Shown here piece after piece: positions 7,679 through 15,262 of a DNA stretch of 38,344 nucleotides. Each line of letters begins with the position of its first letter. Positions within the stretch are counted from its first letter, which is position 1. A program made the position numbers and the translations under genes. The stretch comes from Desulfobacterales bacterium (lineage in GTDB: Bacteria > Desulfobacterota > Desulfobacteria > Desulfobacterales > JADGBH01). The stretch lies in contig JADGBH010000045.1 of the NCBI GenBank assembly GCA_015231595.1, positions 1-38,344 on the forward strand, given 5' to 3'. A model generated the notes under the pieces. It did no database searches, had not been told where the DNA came from, and was given only the letters and a program-made list of their open reading frames with translations.

Positions 7679-9319
7679 TTATTCCCACACATATTTTGCA
7701 ACAAGCTCAGTTTTAATCTGCCATGGTGCCTTTAAATACTTCCAAACCTTGCTGTTAACCATGCGATCAATTTCTTTATAGAAGTTGACAGCTCCTTTAA
7801 AACCAGCATAAGGTCCGCCGTAATCGTAGCTGTGCAATTGTTTCATAGGAATGCCAAATTTTTGCACAATATATTTTTCTTTTATCCCAGCACAAAAAAT
7901 ATCTGGTTTATAAAACTCAATTAATTTTTCAGTTTCATATTGACTTATATCATCAATGATCATGGAATTCTCATCCATAGTCGGCATCATGCCTTCATAA
8001 TCTTTAATTGGAACCCCATGAACTTTAAGTTCTTCGATAGTTTCTTCATTTTTTCTAGGACGATATCTGGTCTCATCCGGTAAAATATTTAATTCTTCAA
8101 TATTTCTACTGTCCGCATCAACTACAATGTTGGGCAATACTTTTCTACCTTCATAGTCATCTCTATGGGCAAATTCATATCCAGCTGAAATAGTTCCCAT
8201 ACCAAGTTCTTTAAAAAGCTCCTGATAATGATGAGCCCTAGAGCCTCCAACAAAGAGCATCGCTCGTTTTCCTGAGGTTTTAGGTTTTATTTCATTAATC
8301 GCTTTTTCTACAAAAGGCATTTCTTCCGTAATAACACTTTCAACTTTATCAATTAGCTTTTCATCACCATAATACTGTGCAATCTTTCTTAACGATTTGG
8401 CTGTCGCTTCTGCACCAATAAAATTAATTTTAAGCCATGGAATTCCATATTTTTTTTCCATCATATCTCCGACATAATTGATGGATCTGTGGCACATGAT
8501 TAAGTTTAAATCGGCCGTGTGAGCATTCGCAAATTGATCAATACTTGAATTCCCAGAAAATGTTGATATAAGTGTAATTCCGCACTTTTCAAACAAACGT
8601 TCGATCTCAAAAGCATCACCGCCAATATTGTATTCTCCTAGAAGATTAATTTTATAATCACCTTCTCTAATGGTATCATCTTTACCGATAACGTGAGTGA
8701 AAATACCATTATTGGCAATATGATGACCTGCCGATTGGCTCACACCTTTGTATCCTTCGCAACTAAATGCAAAAATATTAATTCCAAGCTTTGCCTTCAT
8801 CTCCCGAGCAACAGAATGAACATCATCGCCAATAAGCCCTACAGGACAAGTTGAAAATATAGCTATTGCCTTTGGTTTGAAGATATCATAGGCTTCTTGG
8901 ATAGCCGCTTTTAGTTTTTTTTCTCCGCCAAAGATAATCTGTTCTTCCTGCATATCCGTTGAGAAGCAATAGGTCATGAAATTATGATCCTTTTCATTCT
9001 TAGGCATAGTCTGATTTCTTCTAGTTAGCCAACTGTAAAATCCGCAACCTATCGGACCATGTGTAAGGTTGATAATGTCTCTAGTAGGCCCTAATACAAC
9101 ACCTTTACATCCTGCATAACAGCAACCTCTCTGGGATATTATGCCTGGAATAGTTCTGACATTTGCCTGAATTTCTGGCACGTCATTATCATTTACTTTG
9201 TTGATAATGATTTGTTTTGCCCTTTTCCGAGCTATCTTGACCGGATATTTATGCAATATTTCTTGCTTTAGTTCTTCAGGAGCAAGACAAGAATTATCTT
9301 GACTCAATATTTCTTCCAT
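7679..9319 (-). CDS. nifD: Nitrogenase MoFe protein alpha subunit NifD
   Basis: NifD carries the FeMo-cofactor active site. P-cluster ligands are Cys66 (RGCCYAGCKGVV), Cys92 (HGPIGCGFYSW) and Cys158 (FSTCPVGLIGDD). The substrate-site residues Gln195 and His199 lie in GVSQSAGHH. FeMo-co ligands are Cys276 (LNLIMCHRSIN) and His496 (QLHSYDYGGPYAGF). These match Azotobacter 62, 88, 154, 191, 195, 275 and 442 in order. The protein is 546 aa. An insertion of about 55 residues near 400-455 accounts for the extra length and is known from the clostridial/methanogen-like NifD group. With NifEN and no anfG or vnfG gene nearby, this is a molybdenum nitrogenase. nifI1 and nifI2 precede it. Confidence 0.98.
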   Translation of the reverse strand: MEEILSQDNSCLAPEELKQEILHKYPVKIARKRAKQIIINKVNDNDVPEIQANVRTIPGIISQRGCCYAGCKGVVLGPTRDIINLTHGPIGCGFYSWLTRRNQTMPKNEKDHNFMTYCFSTDMQEEQIIFGGEKKLKAAIQEAYDIFKPKAIAIFSTCPVGLIGDDVHSVAREMKAKLGINIFAFSCEGYKGVSQSAGHHIANNGIFTHVIGKDDTIREGDYKINLLGEYNIGGDAFEIERLFEKCGITLISTFSGNSSIDQFANAHTADLNLIMCHRSINYVGDMMEKKYGIPWLKINFIGAEATAKSLRKIAQYYGDEKLIDKVESVITEEMPFVEKAINEIKPKTSGKRAMLFVGGSRAHHYQELFKELGMGTISAGYEFAHRDDYEGRKVLPNIVVDADSRNIEELNILPDETRYRPRKNEETIEELKVHGVPIKDYEGMMPTMDENSMIIDDISQYETEKLIEFYKPDIFCAGIKEKYIVQKFGIPMKQLHSYDYGGPYAGFKGAVNFYKEIDRMVNSKVWKYLKAPWQIKTELVAKYVWE

Positions 9320-9347
9320 ATTTTAAATTCTCCCATGTTTAAAAAAA

Positions 9348-9728
9348 TTAATCATCATCAAGTACATTATCTCCACTTTCACCTGTTCTAACTCTTACAG
9401 AATCAAGCAGCGGAAGTATGAATATCTTTCCATCACCGGATTTTCCTGTCTGATTAATTTTTATGATGGTTTTTACCGCCTTTTGCACAAGCTTATCCGG
9501 TACCGCAATAAATAAAATTCTTTTGGGAATCAAACGATCGTTCTGCCCTAATTGAGAGATCGCTTCCTCATATCCTTTTGCTGCACCATTTAAAAATTTA
9601 AATTCAATAATTCCTTTTCCTCTGCCGAGCGCATCTTTTGCAGTCATTGAAGATATTCCTATGTCTGCTAGCGCTCTTTTTGTAACATTCATCATATTCA
9701 TACGAATAACGGCTACTATTTCCTTCAT
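9348..9728 (-). CDS. nifI2: NifI2, PII-family nitrogenase regulator
   Basis: A 126-aa PII-family protein. NifI1 and NifI2 form a hetero-oligomer that, in methanogens, binds the MoFe protein and blocks activity when 2-oxoglutarate is low (ammonium switch-off). The PII core is recognisable: strand 1 MKEIVAVIRMNMMNVTKRAL, the T-loop region after GRGKGIIEFKF, and the second PII signature TGKSGDGKIFILPLLDSVRVRTGE. The T-loop is unlike that of GlnB/GlnK. It lies between nifH and nifD, the diagnostic position. Its start overlaps the nifI1 stop by 4 nt (ATGA), so the pair is probably translationally coupled. Confidence 0.94.
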   Translation of the reverse strand: MKEIVAVIRMNMMNVTKRALADIGISSMTAKDALGRGKGIIEFKFLNGAAKGYEEAISQLGQNDRLIPKRILFIAVPDKLVQKAVKTIIKINQTGKSGDGKIFILPLLDSVRVRTGESGDNVLDDD

Positions 9729-10081
9729 ATTTTCACCTCAGAAATTTCCCCTGAAGAAGTTTCTTTCATTTTAGAGCTAATAGTATAAACTTCTTCAACT
9801 GGAAGGATAAAAATCTTACCATCACCATAAGCGCCTTTTTCTCCTGTTCTTGCGGCTTTAATGATAGTTTTTATTACAAAATCTTTATCTTCATTTTTGA
9901 CGACTGTAAGTAGCAATTCTTTTGAAATTTCATCATATGTGATATCTCCGATTTTTATTCCTCTTTGTTTACCACGGCCAACAACAGATATTTTGGTTAC
10001 ACCTGGAAACCCTGCTTCCATTAACGCTGCAAGAACATTATCCACTTTTTCAGGCCTTACGATGGATTTAATCATAATCAT
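9725..10081 (-). CDS. nifI1: NifI1, PII-family nitrogenase regulator
   Basis: The partner of NifI2 in post-translational control of nitrogenase. The 118-aa protein begins MIMIKSIVRPEKVDNVLAAL, has GRGKQRGIKIGD before the T-loop, and ends with the PII C-terminal signature ARTGEKGAYGDGKIFILPVE. The first ATG (10079-10081) is favoured because AAGGAG lies 8 nt upstream; a second in-frame ATG follows two codons later. It starts 27 nt after the nifH stop. The order nifH-I1-I2-D-K is characteristic of the archaeal/anaerobe type of nif operon. Confidence 0.94.
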   Translation of the reverse strand: MIMIKSIVRPEKVDNVLAALMEAGFPGVTKISVVGRGKQRGIKIGDITYDEISKELLLTVVKNEDKDFVIKTIIKAARTGEKGAYGDGKIFILPVEEVYTISSKMKETSSGEISEVKI

Positions 10082-10108
10082 AATTTTTTCTCCTTATTGT
10101 TTTAATTC

Positions 10109-10954
<846 letters not shown>

Positions 10955-11000
10955 TTAGTGTTTTCTAAACGCCTTAGTCGTTTGAGTTAACTTTAAGAAA

Positions 11001-11016
11001 TGCAAGGATAGTGCCG
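11001..11016 (-). promoter_or_regulatory. Sigma-54 (-24/-12) promoter of the nif operon
   Basis: Read on the minus strand the site is CGGCACTATCCTTGCA, matching the RpoN consensus TGGCAC-N5-TTGCW in all but the first base. The invariant GG (-24) lies at 11014-11015 and GC (-12) at 11002-11003, exactly ten bases apart. Transcription would start near 10990, giving a nifH leader of about 57 nt. Sigma-54 dependence is the rule for nif operons in proteobacteria. Confidence 0.85.
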
Positions 11017-11110
11017 TAATAGAATTATATTTTAAATTATTCTATATCTATTTTAAATTATTAGTATTAAAGTTGTTATGGTGGATATGAAATCGGCTAA
11101 AGTACGATAT

Positions 11111-11210
11111 TAAATATTACAATTTTGTATTTATAATATATCAATATTACAATTTTGTATTTATAACATATCAATATTACAATAACGTTATTTATCTTTG
11201 CAATATTATT
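11111..11210. repeat. 30-bp tandem repeats upstream of the nif promoter
   Basis: Three 30-bp units (11111-11140, 11141-11170, 11171-11200) and a partial fourth share the start AATATTACAA. Units 1 and 2 each contain the dyad TACAATTTTGTA (11118-11129 and 11148-11159). Unit 3 diverges into a perfect palindrome AATAACGTTATT (11181-11192). The 30-bp period would put the dyads on one face of the helix. The block lies about 100 bp upstream of the -24 element, where enhancer-binding proteins of sigma-54 promoters usually bind. The canonical NifA site TGT-N10-ACA is absent; unit 2 has TGT-N7-ACA. Confidence 0.75.
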
Positions 11211-11220
11211 AAAAAATGAG

Positions 11221-11338
11221 GCATCCTTCATTTTTAGTTACACTTTATTTTATTATGGATTCCGGCTTTCGCCGGAATCCAGTTAAAATATCGTTGTTTT
11301 AAAAGTGTTAACTACTTTCTCTGCTTTATGAAGGATGC
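11221..11338. repeat. MITE-like element, copy 2, upstream of nif
   Basis: A 118-bp copy of the family seen at 4801-4928. Terminal inverted repeats are perfect over 11 bp, GCATCCTTCAT (11221-11231) and ATGAAGGATGC (11328-11338). The core is a compact palindrome, GGATTCCGGCTT followed by TCGCCGGAATCC, near 11258-11281. The right half, AAAAGTGTTAACTA, is shared with copy 3. No ORF. It sits just upstream of the 30-bp repeats. Confidence 0.8.
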
Positions 11339-11630
11339 AAAAAATGACCATTCAAATTGTTGGTGATATCTTACTATGAAAATGCTACAACTTTGTGGAG
11401 GACGATAATGATGTCACGCCGATGAAGATGAAACCCACCAATAGCATTTTAAATAGACCCATCTATGTCGAAGAAATGGGTCTATTCTTCATTAAATTTC
11501 CTTTTTTTCGTCCTTCCAAAAAAAAATACTAATTAGACTTCAAATTTTGTTGCTCTAATATATCAAGTTTGTTGATATTCAAGGGCATTATACTGAATTT
11601 ACTTTAAGGAGCGCTTTACAAACCAAGATT
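11339..11630. other. Non-coding stretch with leader-like features
   Basis: No convincing gene is seen. On the plus strand GGAGG (11398-11402) precedes a tiny frame ATG ATG TCA CGC CGA TGA (11408-11425, MMSRR). A perfect 11-bp hairpin, AATAGACCCAT (11452-11462) with ATGGGTCTATT (11476-11486), comes next, and a T-run begins about 15 nt later. The layout resembles an attenuator-type leader. The only downstream plus-strand frame is a broken one, and no known riboswitch consensus was recognised. Confidence 0.25.
11452..11486 (+). terminator. Hairpin, possible terminator or attenuator
   Basis: Perfect inverted repeat of 11 bp with a 13-nt loop. A T-rich run (CCTTTTTTTCG) starts only about 15 nt after the stem, so intrinsic termination is possible but not typical. 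No intact gene lies directly upstream on the plus strand. Confidence 0.3.
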
Positions 11631-11838
11631 ATGCTACGATGTTCGCCTGATATATCTGATTCCAAAATTAATCATAGTGGTGTTTGCCGAGAAATAGGAA
11701 AAAGAGAAAAACATCGTCAAGCCCAGAAAAGGTTCCGTGCAACAGAAAAAGAAAAAAATCTCACCGCAAAGCTGAGAATAAGCGTCGAGAAAGGTTGAAG
11801 AAAAAAAATGAAAAAAATATGGATGATGCAACTTCCAC
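11631..11838 (+). pseudogene. Frameshifted remnant of a small basic protein
   Basis: An ATG at 11631 opens a 55-codon Lys/Arg-rich frame (MLRCSPDISDSKINHSGVCR at its start) ending at a TGA at 11796. The A-rich tract near 11744-11757 allows a shift into a second frame that continues KSHRKAENKRRERLKKKNEK and then NMDDATST. Joined, the two halves make one continuous basic protein, which suggests a frameshifted gene. Its end meets the IS3 relic on the opposite strand at about 11838. I recall similar small Arg/Lys-rich reading frames near insertion sequences, but I cannot name the family. It could also be coincidental coding-like sequence. Confidence 0.3.
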
Positions 11839-12090
11839 ACCCTTCTATGAATTGTTTCTTCCATCTACGAATTATATCGGGATGGACATTAAATTCTGAA
11901 ACTATTTAATTTAAAGTTTTCAATCCCTTAGAGACTTCGAATGCAACTTTAGCTTTAAAATTTGAATCATAAGTTTTTTTCTGCATTATGTTTACCCCCT
12001 ATCTTTACTTACTATAATAATTTTATAATTGCTTACAATCTAAATTATCAAAAATTCGACTTAACCTGTTGTCCAAATTTTGGGGGTAAT
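11838..12090 (-). mobile_element. 5' relic of an IS3-family insertion sequence
   Basis: The orfA remnant is preceded, at the expected distance of about 90 nt, by a sequence resembling an IS3-family terminal inverted repeat. Read inward on the minus strand it is ACCCCCAAAATTTGGACAAC (about 12069-12088). Many IS3-family ends read TGACCCCxAAAxxTTGGACA. The relic therefore runs from the left inverted repeat into the first 50 codons of orfA and is then cut off. No target-site duplication can be assigned because the far end is gone. Confidence 0.6.
11840..11986 (-). pseudogene. IS3-family orfA remnant with in-frame stop
   Basis: Read on the minus strand this begins at an ATG with AGGGGG eight bases upstream and encodes MQKKTYDSNFKAKVAFEVSK then GLKTLN. 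A TAA follows (11906-11908), after which the same frame continues IVSEFNVHPDIIRRWKKQ then FIEG. That is the HTH_Tnp_1 helix-turn-helix of IS3-family OrfA, where the usual text is KTLNELASKYGVHPNQIxxWKKQ, so the stop replaces a Glu/Gln-type codon. Homology ends abruptly at about 11840; OrfB and the other IS end are missing. The relic is non-functional. Confidence 0.85.
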
Positions 12091-12154
12091 TATAATATCC
12101 GCACTTAGGACATATTTTACCTTCCTGAATGTCTATAGCTCTTCTATTTTCCAT
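12023..12154 (-). pseudogene. Zinc-ribbon-like small ORF interrupted by the IS relic
   Basis: A 43-codon frame starts at ATG 12152-12154 with AAAGG 7 nt upstream. It begins MENRRAIDIQEGKICPKCGY and has one CxxC half of a zinc ribbon (Cys15, Cys18). From about codon 23 the frame runs through the IS3 inverted repeat and then into IS leader sequence until a TAA. The natural reading is that the insertion removed the rest of the gene, including a second CxxC. The product as it stands is unlikely to be functional. Confidence 0.4.
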
Positions 12155-12190
12155 ACCGTACCTTTTATTTTTATGATATGTTAAGACTAA

Positions 12191-12240
12191 ATTCCGGGTT
12201 GAAATTGAAAAATATTTATTTTTTCAATTTTCCCCGGAAT
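12191..12240. terminator. Long AT-rich hairpin downstream of the histidine kinase gene
   Basis: ATTCCGGGTTGAAATTGAAA (12191-12210) pairs with TTTCAATTTTCCCCGGAAT (12222-12240) around a short AT-rich loop, with two small mismatches. It begins about 55 nt past the stop of the minus-strand histidine kinase gene and is the only strong structure there. It may be a terminator or a degenerate member of the ATTCCGG palindrome family found elsewhere in the window. Confidence 0.45.
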
Positions 12241-12295
12241 GACAGATCAAGGCCTGTAACATCAATATTCTAAAAACTTGCTAATTGAGTATTAG

Positions 12296-13423
12296 TTATT
12301 CATTAATTTGGCTGGGTAATAAGCAAAAAAATGTAGTTCCATTTTCTTCTGATGAAGTAAAAGAGACTTCTCCTTTTAAATAACGTTCAGTAAGTAATTT
12401 TATGCTGTATGTTCCGAGTCCTCTTCCTGTGCCTTTAGTAGAAAAAGACCTTTGAAATACTTGAAGCTGAATATTTCTAGGCATAAATGCAGGATTATGA
12501 ACCCAAAACTTAATTTTATTATTTTCTTTTTTGCATCCGATAGTTACAGTATCTCCATCGTTGGAGGCTTCTAAAGCGTTTTTAGTCATATTTCCTATAA
12601 CTCGAGATAAAAGAGTTTTATCGTTTTCAAAAACTATATTATCTGAATTTTCATCTTTTTTAACGAATCTATCTTTTGCCACTTCATGCATTCGGTATAA
12701 ACTTATAATTTCTTCTAAAAATTTGATGGAATTAATTTGAACTATATTGGCGGTAAGCTCATTACTTTCTGCGGCAGATATTTCTTTTTGAGATTTAATT
12801 TCGTCAACAAGTTTTGAAGCTCCATTATGAATCATATCTCTAAATTCTTCTAAATTTTCTTGGGAAGCTATTGCAAAAAGCTCTGATAGCCCTCTAACTC
12901 CAATCGCTGTATTCATAATATCGTGGAAAAAAATTCTTTCAAGAACTCTTCTACGTTTGTCACTGCTTATGTCAGTTACGGATACTATTGTATAGTCGTC
13001 ATCTCCTATTTTTAATTGAGACGCTCGAATTTTTAAATCCAGAGCATCTCCTGAATCCTTTTGGATTATCCTGCATTCCTGAGTATCAGGTTTTCCTTTT
13101 TGTGACGATAATATAGCTTTAGCAGATCCGCATTCCCTGCAAAACTCTGTTGTTCCACATCCGCCTTCTGTTTCAAAAGCATGAGCGCACCGCATAGATT
13201 CACCGAAACGAAGCCCACATATTGAATCGAAATCATGAATATTTAAAAAATCTAATAAATTATGATTCGAATATATGATTTGACGTTCATGGTTTAAAAT
13301 TAAGACAATATCTGAAACAGCACTATATAATGATTTTATATATTCTTCATTGAATATGGATTTTATCTGATTATTTATAGTTTCTTTTGAAGCCTTTTCA
13401 GCGGGGGCAAAGTTTGTTTCCAT
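12296..13423 (-). CDS. PAS-domain sensor histidine kinase with Cys cluster
   Basis: A 375-aa soluble sensor kinase with no membrane segment. A PAS domain (about 28-155) contains a Cys cluster, Cys79, Cys89, Cys95 and Cys98 (RCAHAFETEGGCGTTEFCRE), that could hold a metal or Fe-S centre or act as a redox switch. This is inferred from spacing only. The phosphoacceptor region is FFHDIMNTAIGVRGLSEL with His167. The HATPase_c domain follows, with N-box NMTKNALEAS and G2 box GTGRGLGTYSIKLL. It is the last gene of the operon, 2 nt after the PilB-like gene, and the receiver protein upstream is its likely partner. Confidence 0.9.
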   Translation of the reverse strand: METNFAPAEKASKETINNQIKSIFNEEYIKSLYSAVSDIVLILNHERQIIYSNHNLLDFLNIHDFDSICGLRFGESMRCAHAFETEGGCGTTEFCRECGSAKAILSSQKGKPDTQECRIIQKDSGDALDLKIRASQLKIGDDDYTIVSVTDISSDKRRRVLERIFFHDIMNTAIGVRGLSELFAIASQENLEEFRDMIHNGASKLVDEIKSQKEISAAESNELTANIVQINSIKFLEEIISLYRMHEVAKDRFVKKDENSDNIVFENDKTLLSRVIGNMTKNALEASNDGDTVTIGCKKENNKIKFWVHNPAFMPRNIQLQVFQRSFSTKGTGRGLGTYSIKLLTERYLKGEVSFTSSEENGTTFFCLLPSQINE

Positions 13424-13425
13424 TA

Positions 13426-15123
13426 TTATTCATCTCCCATTGTTACTCGTTCTAATTCATTAATCGTTGTATGACCCATTAAAACTTTTTTCATGCCGTC
13501 ATAACGCATGGTTTTAAATCCATTCTTTTTTGCTGCATTTTCAATGTCAAGTATTGAAGCATCTTTTGCAATAAGTTCTCTAACTTCTTCACTTACAAGA
13601 AAAACTTCATGGAGAGCAAGTCTTCCAGTATATCCAATGTTGTTACATTCTGAACATCCTTTGCCCCGATAAAAATATACATCTGTCTGCTTATCCCATA
13701 TAAAATATTTTTCAATTTCTTCTGGAGATAATTTATATTTTTCTTTGCAATGTTGACATATTTTTCGGACTAAACGTTGCGCCATAACGCCTATAATGGA
13801 AGGAGCTACAAGAAATGGTTCTACTCCAATTTCAATTAGCCTTGTAACTGCTTGAAGTGCGCTGTTAGTATGCATGGTTGCTAAAACAAGATGTCCAGTT
13901 AAAGCAGCTTGAGATGCAATTTTCGCAGTTTCAACGTCTCGAATTTCACCAATCAGAATAACGTCAGGGTCTTGCCGTAAAAAAGCCCTTAAAGCCGAAG
14001 CAAAACTAAAATCAATAGTATGATTTACCTGTACTTGATTAACTCTTGGAAGTCTGTATTCAACAGGATCTTCTATTGTCATTATGTTTATTCCGGGCTT
14101 ATTTAAATTTTTTAATACTGAAAAAAGAGTAGTTGATTTACCCGAACCAGTTGGGCCTGTAACAAAAAATATGCCGTTCGGAGCTTCTATAATTCGTTTT
14201 AATATTAAATAATTAGATTTTGAAAAATTTAATTCTTCAATATCAGGAACATCTGTTTTTTGGATTTGACCTAAGGCTCTTAAAACAATTTTTTCACCGT
14301 AAATTGCAGGAACGGTTGACATTCTAAAATCAATTGATTTATTTGTTAGGCTGATATTTACTCTGCCGTCTTGAGGCTTTCTTTTTTCGGTAATATCAAG
14401 ACTTCCCATTATTTTAAGCCTTGATACAAGGGGGCTTAAAAGTGGTTTATCTAATTTAAGCCTATCTTGAAGAACTCCATCAATACGAAAGCGAATAAGA
14501 ATAATGTCTTCTTGAGGGTCAATATGAACATCACTGGCTCTTTCTTTTAATCCGAGCAATAAAAGATTTCTGGTAAATTCTATTATTGATTTATCACCAG
14601 CGAGTTTTTCTAATTGATCAGCAGTAATTTTGCTTGTGCCTTTAAATAAAGCATTATCAGCAATACGAGCTATAAATTCGTTTAAAGCGTCCCCAGACTG
14701 ATATTGAATATCAATAGCGTCAACTATTTCATCTGGAAAAGAAAATACAGCGCTTACTTGACACCCCATTAAACGTTTTGCTTCGTCAATTACATCAAGA
14801 TTTAGCGGAAAAGCCATGGCTAAAGTTACTACGTCTTGAAGTTGATATATCGGTATAAGCTGATTTTTAAGAGCAAAATTTTGAGGTAATCTTTTCACTA
14901 CTTGGGCTTGAAACAAAGTTTTTTCAAGATTAACATAGGAAACACCAATTGAATCTCCCCAAAATTTTCCTAAAACATCTTTTTTGGCGATACCTCCTCG
15001 TACAAGGTGTTGCAATATATCAAATCCATTTCCCTGATACTTTTTGGAAAAATTATCAGAGTCATCTTGTGTAAGAATATTTTCGGATACTAAAATTGTT
15101 AAAAAATTATGGTTTTGAATCAA
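13426..15123 (-). CDS. pilB: PilB/GspE-type secretion ATPase
   Basis: A 565-aa ATPase of the type IV pilus assembly/type II secretion family, which powers pilin polymerisation from the cytoplasmic face. Residues 1-150 form a MshEN-like N-terminal domain. The Walker A box GPTGSGKST is at 323-331, followed by the Asp box TIEDPVEYRLP, Walker B VILIGEIRDVETA and the His box LATMHTNSA. A four-Cys zinc site follows (CQHC and CSEC). The start is a TTG at 15121-15123 with GGAG 6 nt upstream, inside the end of the preceding 51-aa gene (17-nt overlap). No other pilus genes are nearby, so PilB, GspE or an MshE-like role cannot be separated. Domain identity is certain; the symbol is tentative. Confidence 0.88.
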   Translation of the reverse strand: MIQNHNFLTILVSENILTQDDSDNFSKKYQGNGFDILQHLVRGGIAKKDVLGKFWGDSIGVSYVNLEKTLFQAQVVKRLPQNFALKNQLIPIYQLQDVVTLAMAFPLNLDVIDEAKRLMGCQVSAVFSFPDEIVDAIDIQYQSGDALNEFIARIADNALFKGTSKITADQLEKLAGDKSIIEFTRNLLLLGLKERASDVHIDPQEDIILIRFRIDGVLQDRLKLDKPLLSPLVSRLKIMGSLDITEKRKPQDGRVNISLTNKSIDFRMSTVPAIYGEKIVLRALGQIQKTDVPDIEELNFSKSNYLILKRIIEAPNGIFFVTGPTGSGKSTTLFSVLKNLNKPGINIMTIEDPVEYRLPRVNQVQVNHTIDFSFASALRAFLRQDPDVILIGEIRDVETAKIASQAALTGHLVLATMHTNSALQAVTRLIEIGVEPFLVAPSIIGVMAQRLVRKICQHCKEKYKLSPEEIEKYFIWDKQTDVYFYRGKGCSECNNIGYTGRLALHEVFLVSEEVRELIAKDASILDIENAAKKNGFKTMRYDGMKKVLMGHTTINELERVTMGDE

Positions 15124-15262
15124 GGTTAGCTCCTTTTTTCTTTTTCATTAACATTTTTTTAATATCATTTTGGGATATTTTTGTATTTTTATTTACTTTA
15201 AATTGGCCTTCATCTTCTTCAATTTCTTTTAACATTTGTTTAAGGTCGTATTTTTCAGGCAT
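15107..15262 (-). CDS. Small 51-aa protein coupled to receiver and PilB genes
   Basis: A short charged protein: MPEKYDLKQMLKEIEEDE at the N-terminus, then Lys-rich KKMLMKKKKGANLDSKP at the C-terminus. Its ATG overlaps the receiver gene's stop by one base (TAATG), and its 3' end overlaps the pilB-like start by 17 nt. It therefore sits in a tight translationally coupled triplet, which is the main evidence that it is real. It has no membrane segment or Cys, and I do not recognise a family. An acidic helix followed by a basic tail would suit an adaptor or docking peptide, but this is only a guess. Confidence 0.6.
   Translation of the reverse strand: MPEKYDLKQMLKEIEEDEGQFKVNKNTKISQNDIKKMLMKKKKGANLDSKP

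Noticed and set aside
7679..9319. Alternative (V or Fe-only) nitrogenase
   Set aside because: No vnfG/anfG gene lies between the D and K genes, nifE and nifN follow, and the protein has the long NifD-type insertion of Mo nitrogenases of anaerobes.
11111..11210. CRISPR array
   Set aside because: The 30-bp units are directly tandem with no spacers, only three are present and no cas genes are nearby.
11380..11440. Fluoride or other known riboswitch
   Set aside because: I compared the block with remembered consensus motifs and found no match; a covariance search would be needed.
11634..11864. 76-codon minus-strand frame rich in Phe
   Set aside because: It is antisense to the A-rich basic ORF remnant; poly-Phe comes from reading A-runs on the other strand.
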